From: an uncultured Collinsella sp.
GTDB taxonomy: Bacteria > Actinomycetota > Coriobacteriia > Coriobacteriales > Coriobacteriaceae
Reading direction: 5' to 3'
NCBI GenBank assembly: GCA_902489515.1
Contig: CABUAL010000037.1
Coordinates: forward strand, 1-10,262
Length of the DNA: 10,262 nucleotides
Within the stretch, counting starts at the first letter, position 1. The number at the start of each line of letters is the position of its first letter. Positions 1 to 6,528 of this stretch are shown here, piece by piece. Below the pieces are notes generated by a model that saw nothing but the letters and a program-made list of their open reading frames with translations, ran no database searches and was not told the origin of the DNA. A program made the position numbers and the translations under genes.

Positions 1-1
1 C

Positions 2-1951
2 ATGGACTGGATGGTTCAGGAGCAGGAGCGCGGCGTAACCATTACCTCCGCTGCTACCACCTGCTTCTGGAACAAGGACGGTAAGGACTACCGCATCCAG
101 ATCATCGACACCCCGGGCCACGTTGACTTCACCGCCGAGGTTGAGCGCTGCCTGCGCGTCCTCGATGGCGCTGTCGCCGTCTTCGACGCCGTTGCCGGCG
201 TTCAGCCCCAGTCTGAGACCGTTTGGCGTCAGGCTTCTACCTTCAACGTCCCCCGTATCGCCTTCATCAACAAGTATGACCGCGTGGGCGCTGACTTCTT
301 CAACGCTATCGAGACCATGAAGGATCGTCTCGACGCTAACGCCGTGGCCGCTCAGGTCCCGATGGGCGCCGAGGACAACTTCTGGGGCGTCATCGACCTG
401 GTCACCATGACCGCATGGGACTTCAAGGCCGACGACAAGGGCATGACCTACCCCGAGCCGATGGACGAGATCCCGGCTGAGTTCGCCGACATCGCTGCCA
501 CCAAGCGCGAGGAGCTCCTCGACGCTGCTGCCAGCTTTGATGACGAGCTCATGGAGAAGATCCTCATGGAGGAGGACTTCACCGTCGAGGAGCTCAAGGC
601 TGCTCTGCGCAAGGGCGTTCTGGCCAACGAGCTCAACCTCGTCTTCGTGGGCTCCGCCTACAAGAACAAGGGCGTTCAGGAGCTGCTCGACGCTGTCGTC
701 GACTACCTGCCCAGCCCGCTCGACGTCGAGGCCGTCACCGGTACCGATCCGGACACCGGCGAGGAGATCGAGCGTCATCCTTCCTTCGACGAGCCCTTCT
801 CCGGCCTGGTCTTCAAGATCATGACCGACCCGTTCGTCGGTAAGCTTACCTATGTCCGCGTTTACTCCGGCCGCGCCGAGTCCGGCTCCTACGTTGTCAA
901 CGCTTCCAACGGTCAGCGCGAGCGCCTCGGCCGCATCCTCGAGATGAACGCCGCCGAGCGTATCGACCGTGACGACGCCGCTGCCGGCGACATCGTCGCT
1001 TGCGTCGGCTTCAAGAACTCCACCACCGGTGACACCCTGTGCGCCGAGGGCAAGGAGATCGTCCTCGAGAAGATCGAGTTCGCTAAGCCCGTTATCGACG
1101 TTGCCATCGAGCCCAAGACCAAGGCCGAGCAGGACAAGATGTCCCTGGCTCTGACCAAGCTCGCCGAGGAGGACCCGACCTTCCAGGTGTCCACCAACCA
1201 CGAGACCGGCCAGACCATCATCGCCGGCATGGGCGAGCTGCACCTCGAGATCATCGTCGACCGTCTGCTCCGTGAGTTCAAGGTTGACGCTAACGTTGGT
1301 AAGCCCCAGGTTGCCTACCGCGAGACCGCTGGTCACGACGTCGAGAAGGCTGAGGGCAAGTTCGTCCGTCAGTCCGGCGGTCGCGGTCAGTACGGCCATG
1401 CCGTCATCAAGCTCGAGAAGATGGAGGAGGGCTTCGGCTACGAGTTCGTCAACGCTATCGTCGGCGGCGTCGTGCCCAAGGAGTACATCCCGTCCATCGA
1501 CAAGGGCATCCAGGAGGCCCTGAACACCGGTGTTATCGCCGGCTTCCCGGTCCTCGACGTTAAGGTCACCCTGTTCGACGGTTCTTACCACGAGGTCGAC
1601 TCCTCCGAGGCCGCCTTCAAGATCGCCGGTTCCATGGCTATCAAGGACGCCCTCAAGAAGTCCGACCCGCAGCTGCTCGAGCCGATCATGGCTGTCGAGG
1701 TCGAGACCCCCGAGCAGTACATGGGCGACGTTATGGGCAACCTCTCCGGTCGCCGCGGCAAGATCGAGGGCATGGAGGATCGCAAGAACAGTAAGCTCAT
1801 CCGTGCCAAGGTGCCGCTGGGCGAGATGTTCGGTTACGCTACCGACCTTCGCTCCCAGACCCAGGGCCGTGCATCCTACACGATGCAGTTCGACTCTTAT
1901 GAGCCTGCGCCCAAGTCCATCGTGGACGAGGTCATGAGCAAGAACGCCTAA
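2..1951 (+). CDS. fusA: Elongation factor G, 5'-truncated by window edge
   Basis: Translational GTPase that drives ribosome translocation and, with RRF, ribosome recycling in the cytoplasm. The visible 649 residues begin at MDWM, an internal methionine that aligns near residue 50 of E. coli EF-G, so about 49 residues including the P-loop (AHIDAGKTT) lie before the window; position 2 is not the real start. Visible motifs, numbered from that Met: switch [11 protein letters not shown] (10-19), G3 DTPGH with the catalytic His (36-40), G4 NKYD (90-93; NKMD is more usual, but it fits NKxD), and a GSA G5 motif before the domain II linker. Domain IV shows [11 protein letters not shown] and [13 protein letters not shown]. 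With the missing part the protein would be about 700 residues, normal for EF-G. It ends in TAA and is followed after 61 nt by rpsJ. Family identity is certain. Confidence 0.98.
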   Translation: MDWMVQEQERGVTITSAATTCFWNKDGKDYRIQIIDTPGHVDFTAEVERCLRVLDGAVAVFDAVAGVQPQSETVWRQASTFNVPRIAFINKYDRVGADFFNAIETMKDRLDANAVAAQVPMGAEDNFWGVIDLVTMTAWDFKADDKGMTYPEPMDEIPAEFADIAATKREELLDAAASFDDELMEKILMEEDFTVEELKAALRKGVLANELNLVFVGSAYKNKGVQELLDAVVDYLPSPLDVEAVTGTDPDTGEEIERHPSFDEPFSGLVFKIMTDPFVGKLTYVRVYSGRAESGSYVVNASNGQRERLGRILEMNAAERIDRDDAAAGDIVACVGFKNSTTGDTLCAEGKEIVLEKIEFAKPVIDVAIEPKTKAEQDKMSLALTKLAEEDPTFQVSTNHETGQTIIAGMGELHLEIIVDRLLREFKVDANVGKPQVAYRETAGHDVEKAEGKFVRQSGGRGQYGHAVIKLEKMEEGFGYEFVNAIVGGVVPKEYIPSIDKGIQEALNTGVIAGFPVLDVKVTLFDGSYHEVDSSEAAFKIAGSMAIKDALKKSDPQLLEPIMAVEVETPEQYMGDVMGNLSGRRGKIEGMEDRKNSKLIRAKVPLGEMFGYATDLRSQTQGRASYTMQFDSYEPAPKSIVDEVMSKNA

Positions 1952-2012
1952 GTTCGAGCTCCCTGTTACGTAATCCTGCGAGAACATCTCTCGCACTCTT
2001 TGGAGGTTTAAG
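1952..2012 (+). promoter_or_regulatory. fusA-rpsJ spacer with hairpin and Shine-Dalgarno
   Basis: This 61-nt spacer holds an 8-bp palindrome TTACGTAA (1966-1973) and a perfect 7-bp inverted repeat, TGCGAGA (1977-1983) and TCTCGCA (1989-1995), around the loop ACATC. No real T-run follows the stem, so it does not look like a terminator. It sits six bases before the GGAGG ribosome-binding site (2002-2006) of rpsJ. It could be an RNA processing site, a translational control element or chance; the structure is seen, the role is a guess. Confidence 0.4.
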
Positions 2013-2015
2013 TTG
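2002..2015 (+). promoter_or_regulatory. rpsJ ribosome-binding site with TTG start codon
   Basis: GGAGG at 2002-2006 is followed by six bases and then TTG at 2013-2015, which begins the reading frame TTG-GCT-ACC-CAG-AAG (M-A-T-Q-K). The six-base spacing equals that of fabH and acpP in the same window. No ATG or GTG lies at the expected N-terminus, and the decoded N-terminus fits the S10 family, so TTG is the probable initiator. Confidence 0.85.
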
Positions 2016-2321
2016 GCTACCCAGAAGATCCGCATTCGCCTCAAGGGCTATGATCACGAGGTCGTCGATCAGTCCGCGAAGCTCATCGTCGAGACCGCTC
2101 AGAAGACCGGCGCTCGCGTTTCCGGTCCTGTCCCCCTGCCCACCGAGCGCAACCTGTACACGGTTATCCGCTCGCCGCACGTGAACAAGGACTCCCGTGA
2201 GCAGTTCGAGATGCGCACCCACAAGCGCCTCATCGACATCCTCGACCCCACCTCGGGCACCGTTGATTCGCTCATGCGTCTCGACCTCCCCGCTGGCGTC
2301 GACATCGACATCAAGCTCTAA
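2013..2321 (+). CDS. rpsJ: 30S ribosomal protein S10 (NusE)
   Basis: Small-subunit head protein that also acts as NusE, the partner of NusB and NusG in antitermination and transcription-translation coupling. The 102 residues match the usual family length (about 102-105). The sequence begins with [18 protein letters not shown] and carries the conserved stretch [18 protein letters not shown] and the segment [12 protein letters not shown] typical of S10. The start is TTG, supported by a GGAGG site six bases upstream. It follows fusA by 61 nt on the same strand and is closed by a strong terminator, so here it is the last gene of a str-type operon rather than the first of an S10 operon; rplC does not follow. 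A TTG start on so highly expressed a gene is uncommon and may tune its output. Identity is certain. Confidence 0.97.
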   Translation: MATQKIRIRLKGYDHEVVDQSAKLIVETAQKTGARVSGPVPLPTERNLYTVIRSPHVNKDSREQFEMRTHKRLIDILDPTSGTVDSLMRLDLPAGVDIDIKL

Positions 2322-2437
2322 GCGATATCGCTCATAGCTTAAAGGGCCCCGCTGCCGTTACGGTAGCGGGGCCCTTTTGTTTTGAGTTTAGATTTTGGGA
2401 TAGCGAATTCGTCTGCCGAGCCGGCGGCTGCGGCGCC
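2322..2437. other. Convergent intergenic region between rpsJ and birA
   Basis: The 116-nt gap between converging genes contains the rpsJ terminator and, nearer birA, a second potential hairpin: arms at 2415-2422 and 2426-2434, eight pairs with one bulged G and loop GGC. The second hairpin has no T-run on the minus strand, so if it helps end birA transcripts it is not a canonical terminator. A 12-bp palindrome AGCGATATCGCT (2321-2332) overlaps the rpsJ stop codon. No gene was seen here. Confidence 0.5.
2341..2383 (+). terminator. Strong intrinsic terminator after rpsJ
   Basis: Arms 2341-2357 and 2361-2377 pair over 17 bp with one G-T pair, dominated by GGGCCCCGC/GCGGGGCCC, around a three-base loop TTA. 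A T-rich tail TTTTGTTTT (2375-2383) follows, which fits Rho-independent termination on the plus strand. In the other direction only TTT follows the stem, so any role for birA transcripts is weaker. It lies 20 nt after the rpsJ stop and ends the fusA-rpsJ transcription unit. Confidence 0.93.
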
Positions 2438-3214
2438 CTATTCGCTCAGGGGGCGCAAGGATGCTTCTTCGAAGTGGAAGACGCGCAAGCCGCTCTCGGT
2501 CTCAATGCATGCGCGGCCGCAATCGTCGACCGTTCTAAATATGCCTCGTGCCAGCTCGTCTCCAGCGGGGAAGCGGGCGATAACGTGCTTCCCGATCCAA
2601 TTGAGGTGAGCGATATATTCGTCGTGGACGGGCGCGAGCGGACCGGCGTCTTCTTCCTTGGCGTTGAGGCGCTCTGCCCAGGTATCTACAGCGTCTATAA
2701 CTGCGTGATAGACCTCATCGAGGAACATGTCGACGGCGGGAACGCTCTCGTTGAGGTCCGAGAGGCCAATTGCCGCCAGGCCGCCATCGGGCACCTCTTG
2801 GGGCGTGTAGTTTACGTTGACACCAATGCCGCAGACGGCGAAAGGTTTGCCTTCGTTATCGCGTGCGGCCTCGACCAGAATGCCGCCGAGCTTGCGTCCT
2901 CGCGCGACCAGGTCGTTGGGCCATTTGAGGCCAATCTCGTTTGCAAGACCCTGCTTTTCGAGTGCTTCGAGCACCGCTAGGCCGCTGACGGCGGCAAGAC
3001 CAGAGTACTTTGCGGGATTAACGCATGGACGCAGGACAATCGAAAGCAATAGGTTGCCGGCGGTTGAATCCCACTTGTGGCCGCGCCGGCCGCGTCCTGC
3101 CGTTTGCGCGCGGGCGGCAAGTCCTGTGCCGTGCGGCGCACCCTGTTTTCCTGCCTCGAGCAGGTCATCGTTGGTCGATCCGGTTACGTCGACAATCGTT
3201 AATTGGGCATCCAT
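2438..3214 (-). CDS. birA: Biotin-[acetyl-CoA-carboxylase] ligase without HTH domain
   Basis: Biotin-protein ligase: it activates biotin with ATP to biotinyl-AMP and transfers it to the lysine of the biotin carboxyl carrier protein. The 258-residue protein starts at MDAQLTIV; STN is at 13-15, the adenylate-binding loop GRGRRG at 40-45, KWPND at 97-101 and GGILVE at 110-115, followed by GIGVNVNY and a small C-terminal domain. E. coli BirA has about 320 residues with an N-terminal winged helix; here the catalytic domain begins at once, so this is the single-function class that should not bind DNA. The start at 3214 is chosen because TAAGGAGG lies at 3233-3226, 11 nt upstream; the frame stays open to 3295 but that extension resembles nothing. 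It is divergent from fabH, and its likely substrate AccB is encoded in that operon. Confidence 0.93.
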   Translation of the reverse strand: MDAQLTIVDVTGSTNDDLLEAGKQGAPHGTGLAARAQTAGRGRRGHKWDSTAGNLLLSIVLRPCVNPAKYSGLAAVSGLAVLEALEKQGLANEIGLKWPNDLVARGRKLGGILVEAARDNEGKPFAVCGIGVNVNYTPQEVPDGGLAAIGLSDLNESVPAVDMFLDEVYHAVIDAVDTWAERLNAKEEDAGPLAPVHDEYIAHLNWIGKHVIARFPAGDELARGIFRTVDDCGRACIETESGLRVFHFEEASLRPLSE

Positions 3215-3256
3215 AGCGGCTGCTACCTCCTTAGTGAATAAGTGAATGACGCAATG

Positions 3257-3303
3257 GTGTCGAGAGATAGACACAATGTGAAGCCTTTGTCGCATTTGGA
3301 CAA
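3257..3303. repeat. Pair of TGTC-N7/8-GACA inverted repeats
   Basis: GTGTC (3257-3261) and GACAC (3270-3274) flank eight bases; TTGTC (3287-3291) and GACAA (3299-3303) flank seven. Both share the core TGTCG...GACAAT or close to it, and lie 29-30 bp apart, close to three helical turns. They lie on the birA side of the divergent region. They could be regulator half-sites or a hairpin in the birA leader. The arms are only 5 bp, so chance cannot be excluded. Confidence 0.35.
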
Positions 3304-3308
3304 TTTAA

Positions 3309-3373
3309 TGTTAACACGTCAACAAAGACTGAAATGCGTTATCCTCTCTTGGTCGATGTAAACACGTCAACAA
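3309..3373. repeat. Direct repeat of 17-bp operator-like element
   Basis: Copy 1 (3309-3325) is TGTTAACACGTCAACAA and copy 2 (3357-3373) is TGTAAACACGTCAACAA: 16 of 17 bases are identical, offset by 48 bp. Copy 1 is itself an imperfect palindrome of the form TGTTnACnnGTnAACA, with 12 of 16 positions symmetric; copy 2 keeps 10. Copy 1 overlaps where a transcript from the TTTAAT at 3304 would start, and copy 2 ends just before the fabH ribosome-binding site. This is the layout of an operator pair. It does not resemble the FapR site (TTAGTACCTGTTACTAA) or the FabT palindrome as I know them, and no regulator gene is nearby. Confidence 0.6.
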
Positions 3374-3390
3374 CTCAAAGGAGGCTAGTG

Positions 3391-4350
3391 ATGGGTTTCA
3401 CGATTCTTGGAACAGGCTCGGCGCTTCCTGAGCGCAGTGTTTCCAATGACGAGCTGTCTGAGTTCCTCGATACCTCGGATGAGTGGATTTTTACCCGCAC
3501 AGGTATCAAGAGCCGCCACGTCTGTACCACCGAGTCACTTGACGACCTTGCCGTAGCGGCGAGCGAGCGGGCACTCCAGGTGTCCGGAATCGACGCGAGC
3601 CAGCTGGATCTGATCGTCTGCTCGACGACGACGGGTGACCACCTTGTTCCCGCTGAGGCGTGTGCCGTTGCTGAGCGACTAGGAGCGGCGTGCCCTGCCT
3701 TCGATGTCTCGGCGGCCTGTGCCGGCTTCGTGTTTGCGCTCGATGTCGCCGAGGGCTATATCGAGCGCGGTCGTGCCGAGCGCGTGCTTATCGTTGCTGC
3801 TGAGCAGATGACGCGCGCGCTCGACTGGACCGACCGCGCCACCTGCGTGCTCTTTGGCGATGGGGCAGGCGCCGCAGTGATTGGGGCTGGGGGAGACAGC
3901 CCCCTTGCCGTTGAGCTTTCGACGGCGCCCGACGTCGAGACGTTACACGTTCCCGGTCTGGTCGGCACCTCGCCGTTTAAGGCTTCCGCAGATAGCAAGA
4001 GCGTGCTGTCCATGAATGGCCGCCGCGTGTTCAAGTTCGGCGTCAACGCCATCTGCGACACGGTCCATAAGCTTGCGGGCGATGCGGGCATTTCGGTCGA
4101 AGACATCGACCATTTTGTATTCCATCAGGCTAACGAACGAATCCTGAGTCAGGCGGTCAAGCGCCTCGGCGTGCCAGATGAGCGCGTGGTTCGAACGCTG
4201 CGCGAGACCGGCAACATTTCGAGCGCCTGCATTCCCTTTGCGCTTGACCGTCTGGCACGCACCGACGCACTGAATGCGGGCGACACCATCGCCCTCGTTG
4301 GATTTGGCGCCGGCCTGGATATAGGTGGCTATCTGCTTCGTTGGAAGTAG
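3391..4350 (+). CDS. fabH: 3-oxoacyl-ACP synthase III (KAS III)
   Basis: Starts fatty acid synthesis by condensing a short acyl-CoA primer with malonyl-ACP. The 319-residue product has the thiolase-fold catalytic triad: Cys110 in SAACAGF, His245 in FHQANERI and Asn275 in GNISSACIP. TSDEWIFTRTGI near residues 28-38 is also typical. The ATG at 3391 has AAAGGAGG six bases upstream; an open frame reaches 3334 but the extra 19 residues overlap the repeated element and match nothing. The C-terminus reads GFGAGLDIGGYLLRW, where KAS III proteins usually have GFGGGLTWG or similar, a mild departure next to the active site. Primer preference (acetyl or branched) cannot be told from sequence. It is the first gene of the fab-acc operon, 50 nt before acpP. 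Confidence 0.96.
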   Translation: MGFTILGTGSALPERSVSNDELSEFLDTSDEWIFTRTGIKSRHVCTTESLDDLAVAASERALQVSGIDASQLDLIVCSTTTGDHLVPAEACAVAERLGAACPAFDVSAACAGFVFALDVAEGYIERGRAERVLIVAAEQMTRALDWTDRATCVLFGDGAGAAVIGAGGDSPLAVELSTAPDVETLHVPGLVGTSPFKASADSKSVLSMNGRRVFKFGVNAICDTVHKLAGDAGISVEDIDHFVFHQANERILSQAVKRLGVPDERVVRTLRETGNISSACIPFALDRLARTDALNAGDTIALVGFGAGLDIGGYLLRWK

Positions 4351-4400
4351 TTGCACATAGGAAAAAAACGCCCCTAGGGCACAAACAAAGGAGAACTACC

Positions 4401-4637
4401 ATGGCAGATCAGAAGACCTTCGAGCGCGTTTGCGACGTTATCCGCGAGACCGCCGGTCTTGACGATGTCGAGATGAAGCCCGAGTCCACGCTCGAGGAGA
4501 TTGGTCTCGACAGCCTGGGCACCGTCGAGATCCTCGTCGCCGTCGAGGACGAGTTTGGCATCCAGCTCGATACCGAGGAGAACCCCAAGACGGTCGGCGA
4601 GTTCGCCGATACGGTCGAGGCGGCATTGGAGAAGTAG
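4401..4637 (+). CDS. acpP: Acyl carrier protein
   Basis: Small acidic carrier on which fatty acyl chains grow, attached through 4'-phosphopantetheine. The 78 residues match the family length; the motif GLDSLGTVEI places the modified serine at Ser38, and helix II (VEILVAVEDEFGIQL) is acidic as expected for docking to the Fab enzymes. AAAGGAGA (4387-4394) lies six bases before ATG 4401; an open frame reaches upstream to 4341 within the end of fabH but has no support. A short CCCTAGGG palindrome (4372-4379) sits in the fabH-acpP gap. The stop codon is only two bases before the fabK start, and the SD-like GGAG of fabK is inside the acpP end, suggesting coupled translation. Confidence 0.97.
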   Translation: MADQKTFERVCDVIRETAGLDDVEMKPESTLEEIGLDSLGTVEILVAVEDEFGIQLDTEENPKTVGEFADTVEAALEK

Positions 4638-4639
4638 AG

Positions 4640-5584
4640 ATGCTCAAGACTCCTCTCTGCGATCTGCTCGGCATCGAAAAGCCCGTGTTCCAGGGCGGTA
4701 TGGCCTGGATTGCCGATGCCTCGCTGGCGTCCGCAGTGTCCGAGGCGGGTGGCTTAGGCATCATCGCGGCCATGAACGCCGACGCCAACTGGCTTCGCGA
4801 CCAGATTCATGAGCTGCGCGCCAAGACGGATAAGCCCTTTGGCGTCAACGTCATGCTCATGAGCCCGTTTGCCGACGAGGTCGCGCAGGTCGTGATTGAC
4901 GAGCGAGTGCCGGTCGTCGTGACGGGCGCCGGCAATCCCGCCAAGTACATGAAGGCGTGGAACGAGGCGGGCATCAAGGTCATCCCGGTCGTTGCCTCGG
5001 TGGCGCTGGCGCGTCTCGTGGCGCGTCGCGGGGCCACGGCGGTTGTTGCCGAGGGTACCGAATCGGGCGGCCATATTGGCGAGACCTCGACGATGGCACT
5101 GGTGCCGCAGGTCGTCGATGCGGTCGACATTCCCGTTGTGGCCGCCGGCGGTATTGCCGACGGCCGCGGCGTGGCGGCCGCCTTTATGCTGGGCGCCGAA
5201 GGCGTGCAAGTGGGTACGCGCTTTCTGGTCGCAGACGAGTGCACCGTCTCGGAGCAGTACAAAGAGATGGTCCTGAAGGCCAACGACACTTCGACGCGTG
5301 CGACCGGTCGCTCGACGGGACATCCAGTGCGCGCCCTCAAGAGCCCCTTCACCAACGCCTATGCCAAGAGCGAGGGTTCCGGCGCGAGTGCCGAGGAGCT
5401 CGGTGCTATGGGAACCGGTGCGCTGCGTAAGGCCGCCAAGGACGGCAACTACGAAGAGGGTTCGTTTTTGTGTGGACAGATTGCCGGCATGGTCAACGAG
5501 CGCCAGAGCGCACGCGAAATCGTTGACGACCTGGTCGATGGCGCCGAGCACGTCCTGAAGGGTGCGTGCGCATGGGTGGCGTAG
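4640..5584 (+). CDS. fabK: Enoyl-ACP reductase II (FMN-dependent)
   Basis: Flavoprotein that reduces the trans-2 double bond of enoyl-ACP with NAD(P)H, the last step of each elongation round. The 314-residue TIM-barrel protein belongs to the nitronate monooxygenase/FabK superfamily. It starts PLCDLLGIEKPVFQGGMAWI, has AGGLGIIAA (36-44), PFGVNVML (67-74), and EGTESGGHIGETSTMALVPQ at 138-157 with His145, which corresponds to the active-site histidine of pneumococcal FabK. AAGGIADGRGVAAAFMLGAEGVQVGTRF is the phosphate-binding part of the barrel. Membership in a fab operon separates it from nitronate monooxygenases. No FabI-type reductase is visible in the window. FabK enzymes are known to be insensitive to triclosan, so the same is expected here. 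Its 3' end overlaps fabD by 13 nt. Confidence 0.95.
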   Translation: MLKTPLCDLLGIEKPVFQGGMAWIADASLASAVSEAGGLGIIAAMNADANWLRDQIHELRAKTDKPFGVNVMLMSPFADEVAQVVIDERVPVVVTGAGNPAKYMKAWNEAGIKVIPVVASVALARLVARRGATAVVAEGTESGGHIGETSTMALVPQVVDAVDIPVVAAGGIADGRGVAAAFMLGAEGVQVGTRFLVADECTVSEQYKEMVLKANDTSTRATGRSTGHPVRALKSPFTNAYAKSEGSGASAEELGAMGTGALRKAAKDGNYEEGSFLCGQIAGMVNERQSAREIVDDLVDGAEHVLKGACAWVA

Positions 5585-6498
5585 CGTTTTTGTTTGCCGG
5601 CCAGGGTGCCCAGCACCCCGCGATGGGCGTCGACTTGATCGAGACATCGCCGGCGGCTGCCGAGGTGTTCGCCATTGCCGATGAGGTGCGCCCGGGGACG
5701 AGCGAGCAGTGCCGGAGCGCCTCCAAGGAGGAGCTCTCGCAGACCGAGAACACGCAGCCTTGCGTGTTCGTGCACGACCTGGCAGCGGCTGCCGCCCTGC
5801 GTGAGCGCGGCGTGGTACCTGCCGCCTGTGCGGGATTCTCGCTGGGCGAGGTCGCCGCGCTCACCTTTGCGGGGGCGTTCGATAAGCGAGCGGGCTTTGA
5901 GCTCGTGTGCGAGCGCGCGGCGCTGATGGCCGCGGCTGCCGAGCGCCATCCGGGCGGCATGCGCGCCGTCATCAAGCTCGATGCGGCGCAAGTCGAGGGC
6001 CTGGCAAAACAGGCCGGCGAGGACTGCTGGCCAGTCAACTACAACAGCCCACAGCAGACGGTTGTGGCCGGAGCGCCCGAGGCGCTGCAGGAGCTCGACG
6101 TCCTAGTAAAAGAGGCTGGCGGCCGCGCCATGAAGGTCGCGGTGTCGGGTGCATTTCATAGCCCCTATATGGCCGAGGCGACCTGTGGCCTTGCCGCATA
6201 TATTGAGGCCGGTCACGCGCCGTCCCCGTTGCTCATTCCTGTTTTGGCAAATATGACAGCGGCGCCCTATCCGGCGGATCCCCAGACGGCATCGGATGTC
6301 TTGGCCAATCAGGTGAGCCATGCCGTACGCTGGGTCGATACGCTGCATGCTCTGCAGGATCAAGGCATCGACACATTTATTGAGGTCGGCCCCGGCAAAA
6401 CGCTGTCCGGCCTGGTCAAGCGTACGCTGAGCGACGTTCGTGTGTATTCGTGCGAGACGGCCGAGCAGGTCGCAGCTATTGCCGACGAGCTCGCATAG
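5572..6498 (+). CDS. fabD: Malonyl-CoA:ACP transacylase
   Basis: Transfers malonyl from CoA to AcpP to supply FabH and FabF. The 308-residue protein begins GGVAFLFAGQGAQ (oxyanion-hole Gln11), has the nucleophile motif GFSLGE with Ser90, Arg115 in CERAALM, and His196 in GAFHSPYM, and ends with VGPGKTLSGLVKR. The residue before the nucleophile is Phe89, where E. coli has His (GHSLGE); hydrophobic residues at this place occur in some Firmicutes enzymes. The start is ATG 5572, inside the end of fabK, with a modest AAGGG nine bases upstream; a GTG at 5566 is in frame but too near the AAGGG. The overlap makes translational coupling to fabK likely. Thirty bases separate it from fabG. Confidence 0.95.
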   Translation: MGGVAFLFAGQGAQHPAMGVDLIETSPAAAEVFAIADEVRPGTSEQCRSASKEELSQTENTQPCVFVHDLAAAAALRERGVVPAACAGFSLGEVAALTFAGAFDKRAGFELVCERAALMAAAAERHPGGMRAVIKLDAAQVEGLAKQAGEDCWPVNYNSPQQTVVAGAPEALQELDVLVKEAGGRAMKVAVSGAFHSPYMAEATCGLAAYIEAGHAPSPLLIPVLANMTAAPYPADPQTASDVLANQVSHAVRWVDTLHALQDQGIDTFIEVGPGKTLSGLVKRTLSDVRVYSCETAEQVAAIADELA

Positions 6499-6528
6499 TC
6501 CACAGGGCTGTAACCCGAAAGGAATGAC

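Larger units (their letters stand above)
3215..3390. promoter_or_regulatory. Divergent birA/fabH control region
   Basis: This AT-richer 176-nt region must hold the promoters for birA (minus) and the fab-acc operon (plus). It contains, in order: the birA ribosome-binding site (3226-3233), inverted repeats at 3257-3274 and 3287-3303, direct-repeat copy 1 (3309-3325), copy 2 (3357-3373), and the fabH site AAAGGAGG (3377-3384). TTTAAT at 3304-3309 matches five of six -10 bases on the plus strand but lacks a good -35. On the minus strand each repeat contains TTGACG, a fair -35 hexamer, with no convincing -10 at the right distance. Promoter positions are therefore not settled. Confidence 0.6.

Noticed and set aside
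2474..2980. Plus-strand open frame opposite birA (168 codons)
   Set aside because: Begins and ends within birA, no SD, no motif; the birA reading has all ligase signatures.
3215..3295. N-terminal extension of birA to 3295
   Set aside because: The 27 extra residues do not form a helix-turn-helix, and a full SD sits just before the ATG at 3214; the extension covers the divergent control region.
3334..3390. N-terminal extension of fabH from 3334
   Set aside because: It would run through copy 2 of the repeat and the SD; KAS III proteins start at the MGFTILGTG-like strand.
4370..4380. GCCC-CTA-GGGC small hairpin between fabH and acpP as a terminator
   Set aside because: The stem is only four pairs and has no T-run; the operon clearly continues through it.
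4754..5647. Long minus-strand open frame opposite fabK (297 codons)
   Set aside because: It is His/Arg/Gly-rich with no recognisable domain, lies wholly opposite a certain gene, and is the kind of open frame that GC-rich third positions create on the opposite strand.
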